Notes: a model not told the origin generated them from the letters alone. A DNA stretch of 37,902 bases from an uncultured Pseudobutyrivibrio sp. (GCA_902775195.1 CACYLQ010000005.1:1-37902), one strand, 5' to 3'. Shown: positions 8,301 through 14,975, numbered from the stretch's first letter. Program-made: numbers and translations.

Positions 8301-9616
8301 CAAGATATGTATGGCTTCCAATCCAGTTTACTTCAAATGGTGAAATTGCAATTTACAACTTTGAGGATTGGGATTTATCATCTTTCAAAACATTAAAGCC
8401 ACATAGAAGGGTTACAGATTTACCTACTTTAGTTTCAAGCGTAAAGGAATTAAAGGAAAAGCTTCCAACTGAGATTGAATATCAGTATGAGGGCGAGGAT
8501 GGAACAGTAAAGGTTCCTGTAACATGGAATGTAGTACAGGCTGATGATAACGCTATTGGTGATATCGAAGTAAAGGGAACTCTTGAAGACGGCAGAACTG
8601 TCACATTTATAGCTACTGTTGTAAATGAAAAGACAATCTACTTCTTTGACTGTGGATCTACAAATGCTGATGATCAGGTGATTGACAATGGCTACTTCAG
8701 AGAAGTTAGATATATGAAGGATTCACCACTTCGCAATGAGGCAACTGACCAGGCTTACACAGCTGATAATCATGCTGGATATACAGGAAACCTTACAGAT
8801 GACTTGGGCGTTAAGTATTCTTCAGATGATATCTGGGGACACGGCTTCTGGGCAAGAAATAACAAGAATATCGATTATAGATTTGACTTGGAGGCTGGCC
8901 AATATACAGTTAACTTAGGTTTATCAGAATGGTGGAATACAACACGACCACTTAAAATTACTGTTTCGACAGAGGATGGTGAGATTGCTACTAAGGATTT
9001 CACACTTAAATCTAGTGATACAGAAAATCAGCAGATAGTTGAGTTTGCTCTTGAAAAGGCAGCAAGCGTTACCGTATCACTTTCAAAGACAGGAAATCCT
9101 GATGGGGTTCTTAGCTGGATAGCAGTTATCAAGAATGACCTTGAAAAGAAGGCTGATGAGCCAGTAGTTCCAGCTCCAAGCAATCCTAGCACACCAATTA
9201 ATCCTGGAACATCAGGTAATGGAGGTTCATCTGCAGGCGCTACTGTAGCACCTACACAGCAGACAACTACTATTTCAGATACTGTGACACCACTTGCAGG
9301 CCAGGAAGTATCAGCTGATAAGCCAAAGGATACTAAGCCAGCTAAGACTTCACAGACTGCAAATGTAGAAGAAACTGAGCAGGAGGATGCAGTTGAAGCA
9401 GATGAAAATGCTAATGATGAAACTACATCTGAGACTAATACTGAAGTATCAGAGAAGGAAGATGTAGAAACAATTGCTGATGAAGAAGTTCCAGAGGCTT
9501 TTGATGAAAACGAAGAAGCTTCAAAAACAGGATTTATCTATGGAATATTAGCAGCTATGTTAGCTATCATGGCAGCAATCGGCGCAATTGTATTTTCTAG
9601 AAAAAGAAAGCTATAA
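2324..9616 (+). CDS. giant secreted multimodular arabinogalactan hydrolase (LamG, GH43, GH30, CBM32-like, GH43_24-like)
   Basis: This 2430-residue surface enzyme probably strips type II arabinogalactan. Order by residue: signal peptide 1-32 (cut after ANA); Glu-rich spacer 45-108; LamG-like 110-325; Ig-like 326-431; GH43 437-736 with LRDP and TWAPEA motifs; malectin-like module A 763-930; GH30 944-1474, close to endo-1,6-galactanases (GWGTSLCWWANRLG), with acid/base Glu1156 in TPMNEP and nucleophile Glu1257 in WMSEVDG; F5/8C (CBM32-like) 1496-1635; second GH43 1643-2029 resembling exo-1,3-galactanases (AHGGQI, ERPK); Ig-like 2033-2103; malectin-like module B 2105-2274; Pro/Thr/Glu-rich linker; membrane helix about 2402-2424; RKRKL tail. 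The C-terminus looks like a cell-wall sorting signal but has SKTG without LP before it. GGAGG (2313-2317) sets the start. The exact linkage specificities are inferred. Confidence 0.93.
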   Translation: MKGVKGRIVSVALCSAMAFTTVGNDVSMIANAEGLQQDENVFPVTAEEDTAEENEEKEEAVEQTEEVEEAAEKEEGDEEESEEELEEESEEVEVQLKEEKEEEESDEVKLIASFDFDDEESGFSGAGAKAENHGVTVEDTDLIKNVAHFDGKSDYLDVKKADGSSLLTGEEEFTISYLRQVDGGTDWTFFAAPNTDRQVYRSEKYIGVLDSGSSKLVERYNSDNQDRPSQLTAKGGSKKWEMVTVVVGKNGTSVFVNGDNVGSKSDYSHDIDVKKLLGDSSILQIGKGNWGTGEFFEGYIDDYNIYSGAMTTEQVKELYELKKDKLVEKVEVIDDELQADYDALEIYNASDIRGNITLPSEGKYGSKITWKSDNTDVITDKPSSNDGYADTPAGVVKRGTSDEKVKLTAKLSFDGEEKTKEFEVTVKALKKQEKTTDYLFAYFTGNTVSGENIYFATSQDGFNYDELNGGEYVLTSEKGEKGLRDPYIMRSHEGDKFYMIATDLSIGRNGDWGRAQNAGSQAIMVWESTDLINWSKQRMVTITDSIDAGCTWAPEAYYDEITGEYVVFWASKIADDNYSLQRIYYSKTRDFNTFTKPQVWIDRKTASTIDTTVVAGNDGYLYRISKNEGNATLEDGTKVTGSTVYMERAKSLFGTWTKVEAPSLEEIGGVEGPTSFKLNSDDADEDTWCLLLDHFGGKGYAPVVTTDLAKGEFKVPAKYSLPKAPRHGTVLNITSDEYKALVDHYGIKEPEEDPTEIKVPDDVLYFIDSGADSSSKYDEINKAHKLLNEAPDQIYEEGTWGIVNEGETNDGRYNSDADDVYSDGWWARGGKNCEYIVPLANGEYKATAIYNEWWSVTRPMKFYVTYTNDEGKQVKTEAKKVTVSGSTPRTMVTLSFKVEDVAKSTEVHFITEKDGSSDPVISGLMISGTAQPEKTKEVDYDTTIKLTPSTNTRFNDTDEDGFGEFQGWGTSLCWWANRLGYSEKLTKEAAKAFFSDEGLNLNIGRYNVGGGDDPDEENHPSHIIRSDSGVPGYCVDVTKMDLTKHKLSYYEEKFDRADKTSGYAWNYDWSADQNQLNILIAAAKASGDDFIAEAFSNSPPYFMTVSGCSSGNTDANKDNLREDCVEAFACYMADVIEHINNEGNGVKFQSTTPMNEPYTNYWQANSNKQEGCHFDLGESQSRILVALNKELEKKGIDIIISASDETSIDTAITSYNALSDEAKEVVTRIDTHTYSGSKRLELAKTAAAGKENLWMSEVDGAFTGGQNAGEMSAAIGMGGRIATDIKGLDCTAWIMWNAVDMHVDSSKAGQAWVKKGSDNDYLSASDMEKAWKSRTANGYWGVAAADHDNEKLILSKKYYGFGQYTRYIRPGMTIIGANGSTLAAYDPKEDKLVVVAINSNKNDKLAKIDMSSFDELTENTKVTAIRTSGSLAEGENWADVTNEDSITVSSEDAAVYANLLANSITTYIIEGVHYSGKGSGEAGEDKPVIDRDMSKLEEIELTKDMLSGSTPWNNDKNADVDKTIDGNLSTYFDGLEGGYLTVDLGEATEIKAFSFAPRKGYTSRMLGGAFYGSVDGEKYVMLHEISSTEAPEAETLTTVFAEEFERTGGKYRYFKYEPADGQCANIAEIKLYREKTEKEITTYSSFSGVKGAVYTDTNGNVIQAHGGQIQKLTIDGVTKYYWIGEDKTNDYRPCPGVHMYSSTDLYNWEDEGLVLRTMNSESDFDDEYFKALYGGRNNGELSEEQKKIYTDLWAGSSNAGCVIERPKMLYNDKTGKYVLFFHADGNSPYSSDSSSNYAKAKLGIAVADSVNGPYKLLGTYLLHTNTGYDSSWDNENGHVRDMNVFKDDDGTAYVIYSSDGNANMYIAKLNDSYTGLAMSGVDENGKPVGVEGTDYTVNFVGASREAPAPFKRNGKYYLITSGCTGWAPNAAQYAVADSMLGKWTVKGNPCPADEEKTTYSTQSTCVVDLGDDRYMYMGDRWANPDKGYLLRDSRYVWLPIQFTSNGEIAIYNFEDWDLSSFKTLKPHRRVTDLPTLVSSVKELKEKLPTEIEYQYEGEDGTVKVPVTWNVVQADDNAIGDIEVKGTLEDGRTVTFIATVVNEKTIYFFDCGSTNADDQVIDNGYFREVRYMKDSPLRNEATDQAYTADNHAGYTGNLTDDLGVKYSSDDIWGHGFWARNNKNIDYRFDLEAGQYTVNLGLSEWWNTTRPLKITVSTEDGEIATKDFTLKSSDTENQQIVEFALEKAASVTVSLSKTGNPDGVLSWIAVIKNDLEKKADEPVVPAPSNPSTPINPGTSGNGGSSAGATVAPTQQTTTISDTVTPLAGQEVSADKPKDTKPAKTSQTANVEETEQEDAVEADENANDETTSETNTEVSEKEDVETIADEEVPEAFDENEEASKTGFIYGILAAMLAIMAAIGAIVFSRKRKL

Positions 9617-9639
9617 AATAACCTGAATGATAAGGGTAA

Positions 9640-9670
9640 ATAGGGGCATGGTTTTCATGCTCCTATTTTT
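9640..9670 (+). terminator. intrinsic terminator after the hydrolase gene
   Basis: ATAGGGGCATG (9640-9650), loop GTTTT, then CATGCTCCTAT (9656-9666) with one wobble, running into TTTTT. It ends 17 bases before the yqeG ATG. Confidence 0.85.
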
Positions 9671-9687
9671 GTGCTAAAATCGAGCCT

Positions 9688-10248
9688 ATGAGTAGAAGAA
9701 ATTTATATCCAAAGGACTATGTAGATAGCACATACGCTATCGATTTTAAAAAACTTTATGAACAGGGCTACAGAGGTGTAATCTTTGATGTAGATAACAC
9801 ACTTGTACCACACAATGCCCCTGCAGATGACAGGGCAAAAGCTCTTTTTAAGGAATTGCATGAAATAGGTTTTCAGGCCCTTCTTTTATCTAATAACAAG
9901 GAGCCTAGAGTTAAGACATTTAAGGAGGCTGTCACATACTGTACCTATATCTACAAGGCTGGCAAGCCAGGAGTAGCTGGCTACAAAAAGGCAATGGAGC
10001 AAATGGGCACAGACACTACAAACACCATCTTTGTAGGAGACCAAATTCTCACGGATGTATGGGGCGCCAATCGTGCTGGCATTCGCTCAGTCATGGTAAA
10101 GCCTGTCTTAAAATGGAAGGAAGAGCCACAAATTATATTGAAGAGATTTTTGGAGACGCTAATTCTTTTAGGCTATAGAATTTATAAACTGACCCATAGC
10201 CTTCCCCTTGAGTGGAAGGTGCCCCTTAGGGCGGATGAGGTGTCGTAG
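9688..10248 (+). CDS. yqeG: YqeG family HAD-IIIA phosphatase
   Basis: A small cytoplasmic HAD-superfamily phosphatase of the YqeG group; its physiological substrate is not settled. The 186 residues are typical for the family. Motif I is FDVDNT with nucleophile Asp34 and Asp36. Motif II Ser is in LLLSNN (about residue 71), Lys in AGKPG (about 91), and motif III is GDQILTD with Asp118 and Asp123. The ribosome site is poor and the start lies just 17 bases after a terminator, so a very short leader is likely. In Firmicutes yqeG is usually followed by housekeeping genes such as yqeH or aroE; here an AT-rich toxin island begins only 29 bases downstream. Confidence 0.93.
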   Translation: MSRRNLYPKDYVDSTYAIDFKKLYEQGYRGVIFDVDNTLVPHNAPADDRAKALFKELHEIGFQALLLSNNKEPRVKTFKEAVTYCTYIYKAGKPGVAGYKKAMEQMGTDTTNTIFVGDQILTDVWGANRAGIRSVMVKPVLKWKEEPQIILKRFLETLILLGYRIYKLTHSLPLEWKVPLRADEVS

Positions 10249-10277
10249 ATAGTAAATAAGTGGAAAGGCTAATTGTT

Positions 10278-10901
10278 ATGCTTGAGAACAACAAAATAAA
10301 ACTATATGAAAATCTAGTGGAATCTTACGGCTTTTCAGAGGAGAATGTTTCTTTTCTAAAGGTAATATATCCAGAGATTTCAAGGGATATTAAAAGCTTA
10401 TATGTTGCCTATAGTGCAGTAAAAAATGATTTAGAGCAGCCAATCAATATAGGTGATATCGAGCTTAATTTTATTGAAGATAAGGTAGAAATAACTTATA
10501 ACTCGAATGTAGCTGGCTTTTACAAAGATGAATTCAAGCATTTCTTAGCTCAGACTATAACAATCTGTGAAGGAATCTTACCACAAGGTACTTTGGTGGA
10601 GCTTGATTTAGAAAAGATAAAAGTTCCAAATCCATACGCAACACAGCTTTATGTTGTAATCACAAAAAGATTCTTAGGTGATGAAAATGGACCATTTTAC
10701 CAGTACGGTGGGGAATTGTATCCTACTGGTAATTACGGTACAGGAAAGATTATTTCATTTACACCTGCTACTATAAAAAGAATAGTTCACATGGGTTACG
10801 AATCTGAAATTGATGAGCAGTTTGTTTATGAAATAATGGATGAAATAGTTGTTAATCAACATAGATTATCTATGGGATTTGTAGAAAATAAGGAATTATA
10901 A
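10278..10901 (+). CDS. DUF4176-like protein, probable LXG toxin chaperone
   Basis: 207 residues, soluble, no signal peptide. The C-terminal half (about 110-195) has the pattern of DUF4176: LPQGTLVELD, then LYVVITKRF, YQYGGELYPTGN, and FTPATIKRIVHMGYES. DUF4176 proteins commonly sit at the head of LXG effector operons, and some act as chaperones of the toxin. The N-terminal half (1-100) is of unknown type. I chose ATG 10278, which has GGAAAGG at 10262-10268 nine bases upstream, over the in-frame GTG at 10260. Codon use is AT-rich, unlike yqeG before it. It starts the toxin island and is probably co-transcribed with the next four genes. The family match is from memory and is moderate. Confidence 0.7.
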   Translation: MLENNKIKLYENLVESYGFSEENVSFLKVIYPEISRDIKSLYVAYSAVKNDLEQPINIGDIELNFIEDKVEITYNSNVAGFYKDEFKHFLAQTITICEGILPQGTLVELDLEKIKVPNPYATQLYVVITKRFLGDENGPFYQYGGELYPTGNYGTGKIISFTPATIKRIVHMGYESEIDEQFVYEIMDEIVVNQHRLSMGFVENKEL

Positions 10902-10902
10902 A

Positions 10903-11205
10903 ATGGCCGAAAGAATTAAAGTTGATTATGATGAAGTAAATGATGCTGTTGGAAGAATAAACAAAGCAATTAAAAGCTATAATTCATTGGCAGAGCAGGG
11001 ATTTGATGATGCGATATCTGTATTGGATGAGATGAATTCTGATTACGTGGGCAAACTGCAGCAGGTTCTTGATTGCCTTAATCCTAAGGTTAAAGAAAAA
11101 ATGAATTCTATAGTAACCACTTATGTTAACAAAACAAGTAATGCAGTCGACACAATGAAAAAAGTTGATGAAGCCGTGGCACGTAATTATAGAGGAGAGC
11201 AATAA
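10903..11205 (+). CDS. small alpha-helical LXG-associated (WXG100-like) protein
   Basis: 100 residues, almost entirely helical by composition, with heptad-like spacing and no signal peptide. It has the size and pattern of small type VII partners that precede LXG toxins (DUF3130/TIGR04197-like). Such proteins pair with the LXG helical domain and help target the toxin to the secretion machine. No WXG motif is present. The ATG follows the previous stop by one base; AAGGA at 10890-10894 is the ribosome site. The assignment rests on context, size and helical pattern. Confidence 0.72.
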   Translation: MAERIKVDYDEVNDAVGRINKAIKSYNSLAEQGFDDAISVLDEMNSDYVGKLQQVLDCLNPKVKEKMNSIVTTYVNKTSNAVDTMKKVDEAVARNYRGEQ

Positions 11206-11206
11206 A

Positions 11207-11416
11207 ATGGGACAATTGTCTAGTTCTGATGCTGAAAGTTTTAAATATGATTTGATTAGCTACTTTAGAAGATGCAAAGCTGATGTAAGAGAGAATTTTG
11301 ATGAAATGGATTTTGATAACGCTGATAAGAAGACTGAAATGGAAAAATCTATAGTTAACATGGAAAACAGATATGATACTCTAATCAACCAACTGAGTAA
11401 CATGAGTTTTGAATAG
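11207..11416 (+). CDS. second small helical LXG partner protein
   Basis: 69 residues, helical and charged (MGQLSSSDAESFKYDLISYF at the start), without a signal peptide. Size and position just before the LXG reading frame match the second small targeting factor seen in type VIIb toxin operons (DUF3958/DUF5082-like). AGAGGAGAG at 11191-11199 is a strong ribosome site for ATG 11207. A longer in-frame start at 11165 would overlap the upstream gene and lacks such a site. Function is inferred from context. Confidence 0.68.
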   Translation: MGQLSSSDAESFKYDLISYFRRCKADVRENFDEMDFDNADKKTEMEKSIVNMENRYDTLINQLSNMSFE

Positions 11417-11429
11417 TGTGAGGTTTACA

Positions 11430-11993
11430 GTGGGACAACACAGAGATCTTAAAATTAATTATGATTATTTATGTGAGATAAATAGCATAGTCAAAAAATA
11501 TATAGATGCATTAGAGGAACTTCAATCAGAAACAGAAGCATTTGTCGAGATAATTAATAATCAAGAGGGTGATGTTTTTGTTGAACTCAAGAATGAGTAT
11601 GAAGACGCCATCGTTGTGGATTATACTGATTTGATAGATATTTTAAAAGAAATCTATCATGTTAGCGGAAGATATATTGAGGAAATGCAGTACTACATTT
11701 CACCAGAGAATTCATCCATGCTTTGTAGGGTAGATAGAAATGATATATGGTGGAATCTTCAGCAAATTAAGGCTATACCATACGCTTATGTAGAGGCATA
11801 TCCTCATGTACCTAGTCATTATTACATGGATGAATTTGTTAACCCTTTTGCAGATGATGCAGATGAGGTGAGAGCAAGAAATGAAGACAGAAGGCGGCGC
11901 AGAGAAAACAACTACAATAAGCTGGTTGATTTTTTTATAATAATACAATTAGAAGCACTGCAGATGGTCTGTGGCAGGATACAGAAGATTTAA
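11430..11993 (+). CDS. LXG-domain toxin, N-terminal part (frame closes just after a seven-T run)
   Basis: The N-terminal delivery part of a type VIIb polymorphic toxin. About 165 helical residues precede the run of T at 11930-11936 and fit an LXG domain. The stretch CRVDRNDIWWNLQQIKAIPY is followed by a basic RRRRR segment. Past the T run this frame gives only about 19 unrelated residues and stops. A -1 shift on the run joins it seamlessly to the next open frame, giving one protein of about 463-470 residues. The start is uncertain: GTG 11430 has GAGG (11420-11423) six bases upstream; GTG 11418 and TTG 11409 are also in frame. I infer either a disrupted gene, a phase-variable one, or one read by frameshifting. 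Confidence 0.72.
   Translation: MGQHRDLKINYDYLCEINSIVKKYIDALEELQSETEAFVEIINNQEGDVFVELKNEYEDAIVVDYTDLIDILKEIYHVSGRYIEEMQYYISPENSSMLCRVDRNDIWWNLQQIKAIPYAYVEAYPHVPSHYYMDEFVNPFADDADEVRARNEDRRRRRENNYNKLVDFFIIIQLEALQMVCGRIQKI
11930..11936 (+). other. seven-T slippery run at the frame break of the LXG toxin
   Basis: The zero frame reads GAT TTT TTT ATA. T-TTT-TTT is a possible -1 slip heptamer, and after the slip the next codons are TAT AAT AAT, which continue the downstream frame without a gap. A small hairpin can form at 11958-11977 (CTG/CAG and CAGA/TCTG), but it lies about 21 bases downstream, farther than usual for a stimulator. Confidence 0.6.
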
Positions 11994-12820
11994 AATCTAT
12001 ATATGATAATTATGTGGTTGAGTATGAAAACACCGATGATATCTATGCAAGTAAAATGGATGAATTGTATGATTCAATTAAGACTTGGATAGATATTGCA
12101 GGTGACTTATGGGAAGGTACAACGGATTTTCTAAGAGGCTTTGGAACAGGTATTGTAGACCTTGCCAAGGGATTGAAAGCACCACTTGAGATTGTACTTG
12201 CAATAAGTCCAACAATGCCATTGCCTATAGGTGTTAGAATAGCCTTTTTATATGACGGTGGAATGGAAATCTACCAAGGCACAAAAGTTTTCATAAAAGA
12301 CCCCGAAAACACCATCGGAGCCATGTTCCAAGGGATGTTTGATACTGGCGACGAGGAAGGTACAGCTTTCTGCGTGGGCTATGCTACAGAGAAGATTGTA
12401 GAGGCTATAGTGGCGAAGAAGGTAGCGGATGCTATGGCAGGGCCGAAGGTGGAAAAGATTAATCCTAATGAAATTAGGTTTAGCCAATCATCTGTTAATG
12501 GTTCTTCAGAAATAACGGAAAGTATGATGAAATATGGTTGGAAGGGAGAGCCAATTGATGTTGTTAAAATGCCAGATGGAGCATATACAACTATTGACAA
12601 TACTAGAGTTGCTGCGGCGAGAGAAGCTAGTATAGATGTACAAGCAAAAATTCATCCATACAATGAGTCATTACCAAAAGAATTTATAGATCGGTTCACG
12701 ACTAAAAAAGGAATTCCATCTACTTGGGGAGAGGCAATTGAACTTAGAATAGGAAAGCAAAAAATTTCATTTAGAATTAACAATCCTATGGGTGGATGGT
12801 ATATAGAAAAGATGAAATAA
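11937..12820 (+). CDS. LXG toxin, C-terminal part: pre-toxin region and ParB/Srx-like toxin domain
   Basis: This frame is open from 11930 and has no convincing start of its own: GTG 12014 lacks a ribosome site and would cut a helical segment. Read through the T run it continues the LXG domain (GLWQDTEDLKSIYDNYVVEY). It then has a hydrophobic, Gly-rich pre-toxin region (LRGFGTGIVDLAKGLKAPLE) and a C-terminal domain from about 12455. The last part, with INPNEIRFSQSSV, PIDVVKMPDGAYTTIDNTRV and AAAREA, resembles the ParB/sulfiredoxin nuclease-like fold found in some polymorphic toxins. The target is unknown; nucleic acid is a guess from the fold. The immunity gene follows 14 bases later. Confidence 0.68.
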
Positions 12821-12834
12821 AGGAGACAATACAT

Positions 12835-13176
12835 ATGAGTAATATAAAGCGAATAGATGGTTTTGATTATCCTATGGGGTATGAAACTATAGTAGATTTA
12901 AATTTAGTAGATTTTGAATATTGGTATTTCATTCCAGACAGTCAGTTGGATAATAGGTATAATGGCATGAAGGAAAGGTATCCAAATAGAAAATATATTC
13001 CTTTCGCCAGAAGAGATGATAATGATGATATTGCTTGTTTTGAAGAAGGAAAAGGAGAAAAAGTTTTTATTGTTCATGATTTCGCAGATGAAGGGTATGA
13101 ACAGCGAAAAATATATGACAATATTTGGCATTGGATGAAAGCTGCAATTGATGAATTGATTGAGGAAAATCAATAG
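12835..13176 (+). CDS. SUKH (SMI1/KNR4)-like immunity protein
   Basis: 113 residues, acidic, cytoplasmic. Segments YIPFARRDDNDDIACFEEGK, VFIVHDFADEGYEQR and IWHWMKAAIDE match the pattern of SUKH-superfamily immunity proteins, which bind and block nuclease-type toxins delivered between cells. The position directly behind the toxin C-terminus is where a cognate immunity gene belongs. AGGAGA at 12821-12826 supports ATG 12835; the longer in-frame start at 12796 overlaps the toxin and has no such site. The domain is assigned by pattern. Confidence 0.78.
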   Translation: MSNIKRIDGFDYPMGYETIVDLNLVDFEYWYFIPDSQLDNRYNGMKERYPNRKYIPFARRDDNDDIACFEEGKGEKVFIVHDFADEGYEQRKIYDNIWHWMKAAIDELIEENQ

Positions 13177-13229
13177 GATTAATTGATTTTATTATTTAGT
13201 TACTAAATATTTTGAAAATGGGGAATAGA

Positions 13230-13784
13230 ATGGATTATAGTATCTTAAGCAAGGAAGTATCATATGCTTTACGCCATGCTCCTTGGGAGTATGAATTGGA
13301 AATGGATGAAGAAGGCTGGGTCCCAGTGGTTCAGCTTTTAGATGCATTAAATAAATCGGATAAATGGAAAGATATTGATGAATCCGATTTGGTTGAGATG
13401 ATTGCTAGATCTGATAAGAAACGTCATGAAATTGCTAATGGAAGAATAAGAGCTTTCTATGGGCATTCATTACCGATGAAAATTACAAAAGAGAAAAGGA
13501 TTCCACCAGAAGTACTTTATCATGGAACTGCTCGAAAATTTGTCGAGTCGATTAGAGAAAATGGATTGCTGCCTCAAGGTAGACAATATGTTCATTTATC
13601 TCAAGATATAGAAACTGCTAAAAATGTGGGAAGGCGCCATGATAAATTTCCGATTGTCTTAGTCGTTGATGCCAAGAAGGCTTGGGATAATGGAGTGATG
13701 TTTTATTATGGAAATGAAAAAGTTTGGTTGGCTGACCTTATACCAAGTGCTTATATAAGGGAAAATAGTGATTTAGGGATATAA
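13230..13784 (+). CDS. kptA: KptA/Tpt1-type RNA 2'-phosphotransferase
   Basis: Transfers an internal RNA 2'-phosphate to NAD+, giving ADP-ribose 1'',2''-cyclic phosphate. In eukaryotes this ends tRNA splicing; in bacteria the natural role is unclear. The 184 residues cover the whole family. The winged-helix part carries LRH (Arg15-His16) and DGxIRA-like NGRIRA (Arg74), the NAD-binding part has LYHGT (96-100), and GRRH (134-137) supplies the last catalytic Arg. All four expected Arg/His/Arg/Arg positions are therefore present, so activity is likely. ATG 13230 has GGGG six bases upstream; the TTG at 13212 is less likely. It sits inside a toxin-immunity island and is AT-rich, so a defence or RNA-repair role is possible. 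Confidence 0.9.
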   Translation: MDYSILSKEVSYALRHAPWEYELEMDEEGWVPVVQLLDALNKSDKWKDIDESDLVEMIARSDKKRHEIANGRIRAFYGHSLPMKITKEKRIPPEVLYHGTARKFVESIRENGLLPQGRQYVHLSQDIETAKNVGRRHDKFPIVLVVDAKKAWDNGVMFYYGNEKVWLADLIPSAYIRENSDLGI

Positions 13785-14285
13785 ATGAACGAAATAGAAT
13801 TATATACTACCGATGATATAAACGGGAATCCAATTTACTATTTGGATGAGGATTTTACTGAAAAATACACCGGCCATATCGAGGAATATAATCAAGGAGT
13901 TATATGCCGAGAATTCGATGTTGTTAATGGTTATCTCGATGGGATTTGTATAGAGTATTTCTTCAAAACGAGTAAAATAGAAAGTATTACTCAGATGAAA
14001 TATAATATGCAAAATGGATTGTACATTGATTTTTACGAAAATGGCAAGGTACAATCTATAGCTATAGCTATAGATAATGATTATATAGATTATATTATTT
14101 ATGATGACCAAGGAAATATACAACATAATAGTTTTGAGAATGAAGAAAATAGAGGAGCCTTTATTATGGAGCAACAAGAATTACGTATTCAAGAACTTCG
14201 TAAAAAATACGACCTCATGAAAATCCACGAAGAAATAGTTCGTGATGGAGTTAATTTCAATTATCAAAAGTATTTTGGATTATAA
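13785..14285 (+). CDS. YwqK/MORN-2-like putative immunity protein
   Basis: 166 residues, acidic, no signal peptide. Repeated short beta units with the pattern of MORN_2/YwqK proteins are seen: YTGHIEEYNQG, NGYLDGICIEY, NGLYIDFYENGKVQS. Proteins of this type are frequent immunity or antitoxin partners in polymorphic-toxin loci. The C-terminal 40 residues are helical and charged (MEQQELRIQELRKKYDLMKI). The ATG follows the kptA stop directly, so the two are translationally linked. No toxin lies directly before it, so it would be an orphan immunity gene, or it works with KptA. The assignment is moderate. Confidence 0.62.
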   Translation: MNEIELYTTDDINGNPIYYLDEDFTEKYTGHIEEYNQGVICREFDVVNGYLDGICIEYFFKTSKIESITQMKYNMQNGLYIDFYENGKVQSIAIAIDNDYIDYIIYDDQGNIQHNSFENEENRGAFIMEQQELRIQELRKKYDLMKIHEEIVRDGVNFNYQKYFGL

Positions 14286-14288
14286 ATA

Positions 14289-14975
14289 ATGAATATAGAA
14301 GAAATCTTTATAAATAAACAATTAGAGCTTATGCAAGAAATAGACCTGCAAAATGCAGTGTCTATTTCTGCAATTCATAGGATTGCAGGAGTGGACTTAG
14401 CTTATTGGAAAGAAGGAGAGGATGAATATGCAAATTGTTGTATAGTTGTTTTTGACTTTCCTTCGCTAAAAATTATTGAAGAAAAATACACTGTAAAAAA
14501 AGTTGATGTTCCATATATTCCAGGTTGCTTAGCTTTTAGAGAACTTCCACTGTTCGAAGAGGTATATAGTCTTCTAGAAAATGAGGTAGATGTGTTTTTC
14601 TTTGATGGAAATGGCTACCTTCATCCAAGACATATGGGTCTAGCTACTCACGCAGGTATTCTAATAAATAAACCTACAATAGGAATTGCTAAAAGTTATT
14701 ACAAAATAAATGATGTAGACTTCGTAATGCCAGAATGCCAAAAAGGAGCATATACAGATATTATTATCGATGGAGAAACATATGGCAGAGTGTTAAGGAC
14801 GGCTGAAAATGTTAAGCCTATTTTTCTTTCAATTGGTAATAAGATAGATTTGGACACGGCAATGGAGCTGACCAATATGGTTATCACAAAAGACAGCCAT
14901 ATCCCAGTGCCAACTAGAATGGCTGATTTAATGACACATAGAGTTAGGAAAGAATACCAGAGAGCAAGTAATTAG
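14289..14975 (+). CDS. nfi: endonuclease V
   Basis: Cuts DNA or RNA one phosphodiester 3' of a deaminated base such as inosine. The 228 residues match the family. The Mg-binding acids are seen as Asp36 (GVDLAY), Glu85 (FRELP) and Asp106 (FFDGNG). The strand-separating wedge motif is PYIPG (75-79), and LHPRHMGLATHAG (111-123) and PTIGIAK follow. It starts 4 bases after the previous gene and shares the island's AT-rich codon use. Endonuclease V is normally a housekeeping repair gene; finding it between immunity-like genes and next to kptA is unusual. It is intact and should be active. Confidence 0.93.
   Translation: MNIEEIFINKQLELMQEIDLQNAVSISAIHRIAGVDLAYWKEGEDEYANCCIVVFDFPSLKIIEEKYTVKKVDVPYIPGCLAFRELPLFEEVYSLLENEVDVFFFDGNGYLHPRHMGLATHAGILINKPTIGIAKSYYKINDVDFVMPECQKGAYTDIIIDGETYGRVLRTAENVKPIFLSIGNKIDLDTAMELTNMVITKDSHIPVPTRMADLMTHRVRKEYQRASN

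Noticed and set aside
12014-12820. Independent gene starting at GTG 12014
   Set aside because: No ribosome site precedes it, and the same frame is open and plausible as protein back to the T run, so it reads as the end of the LXG toxin.
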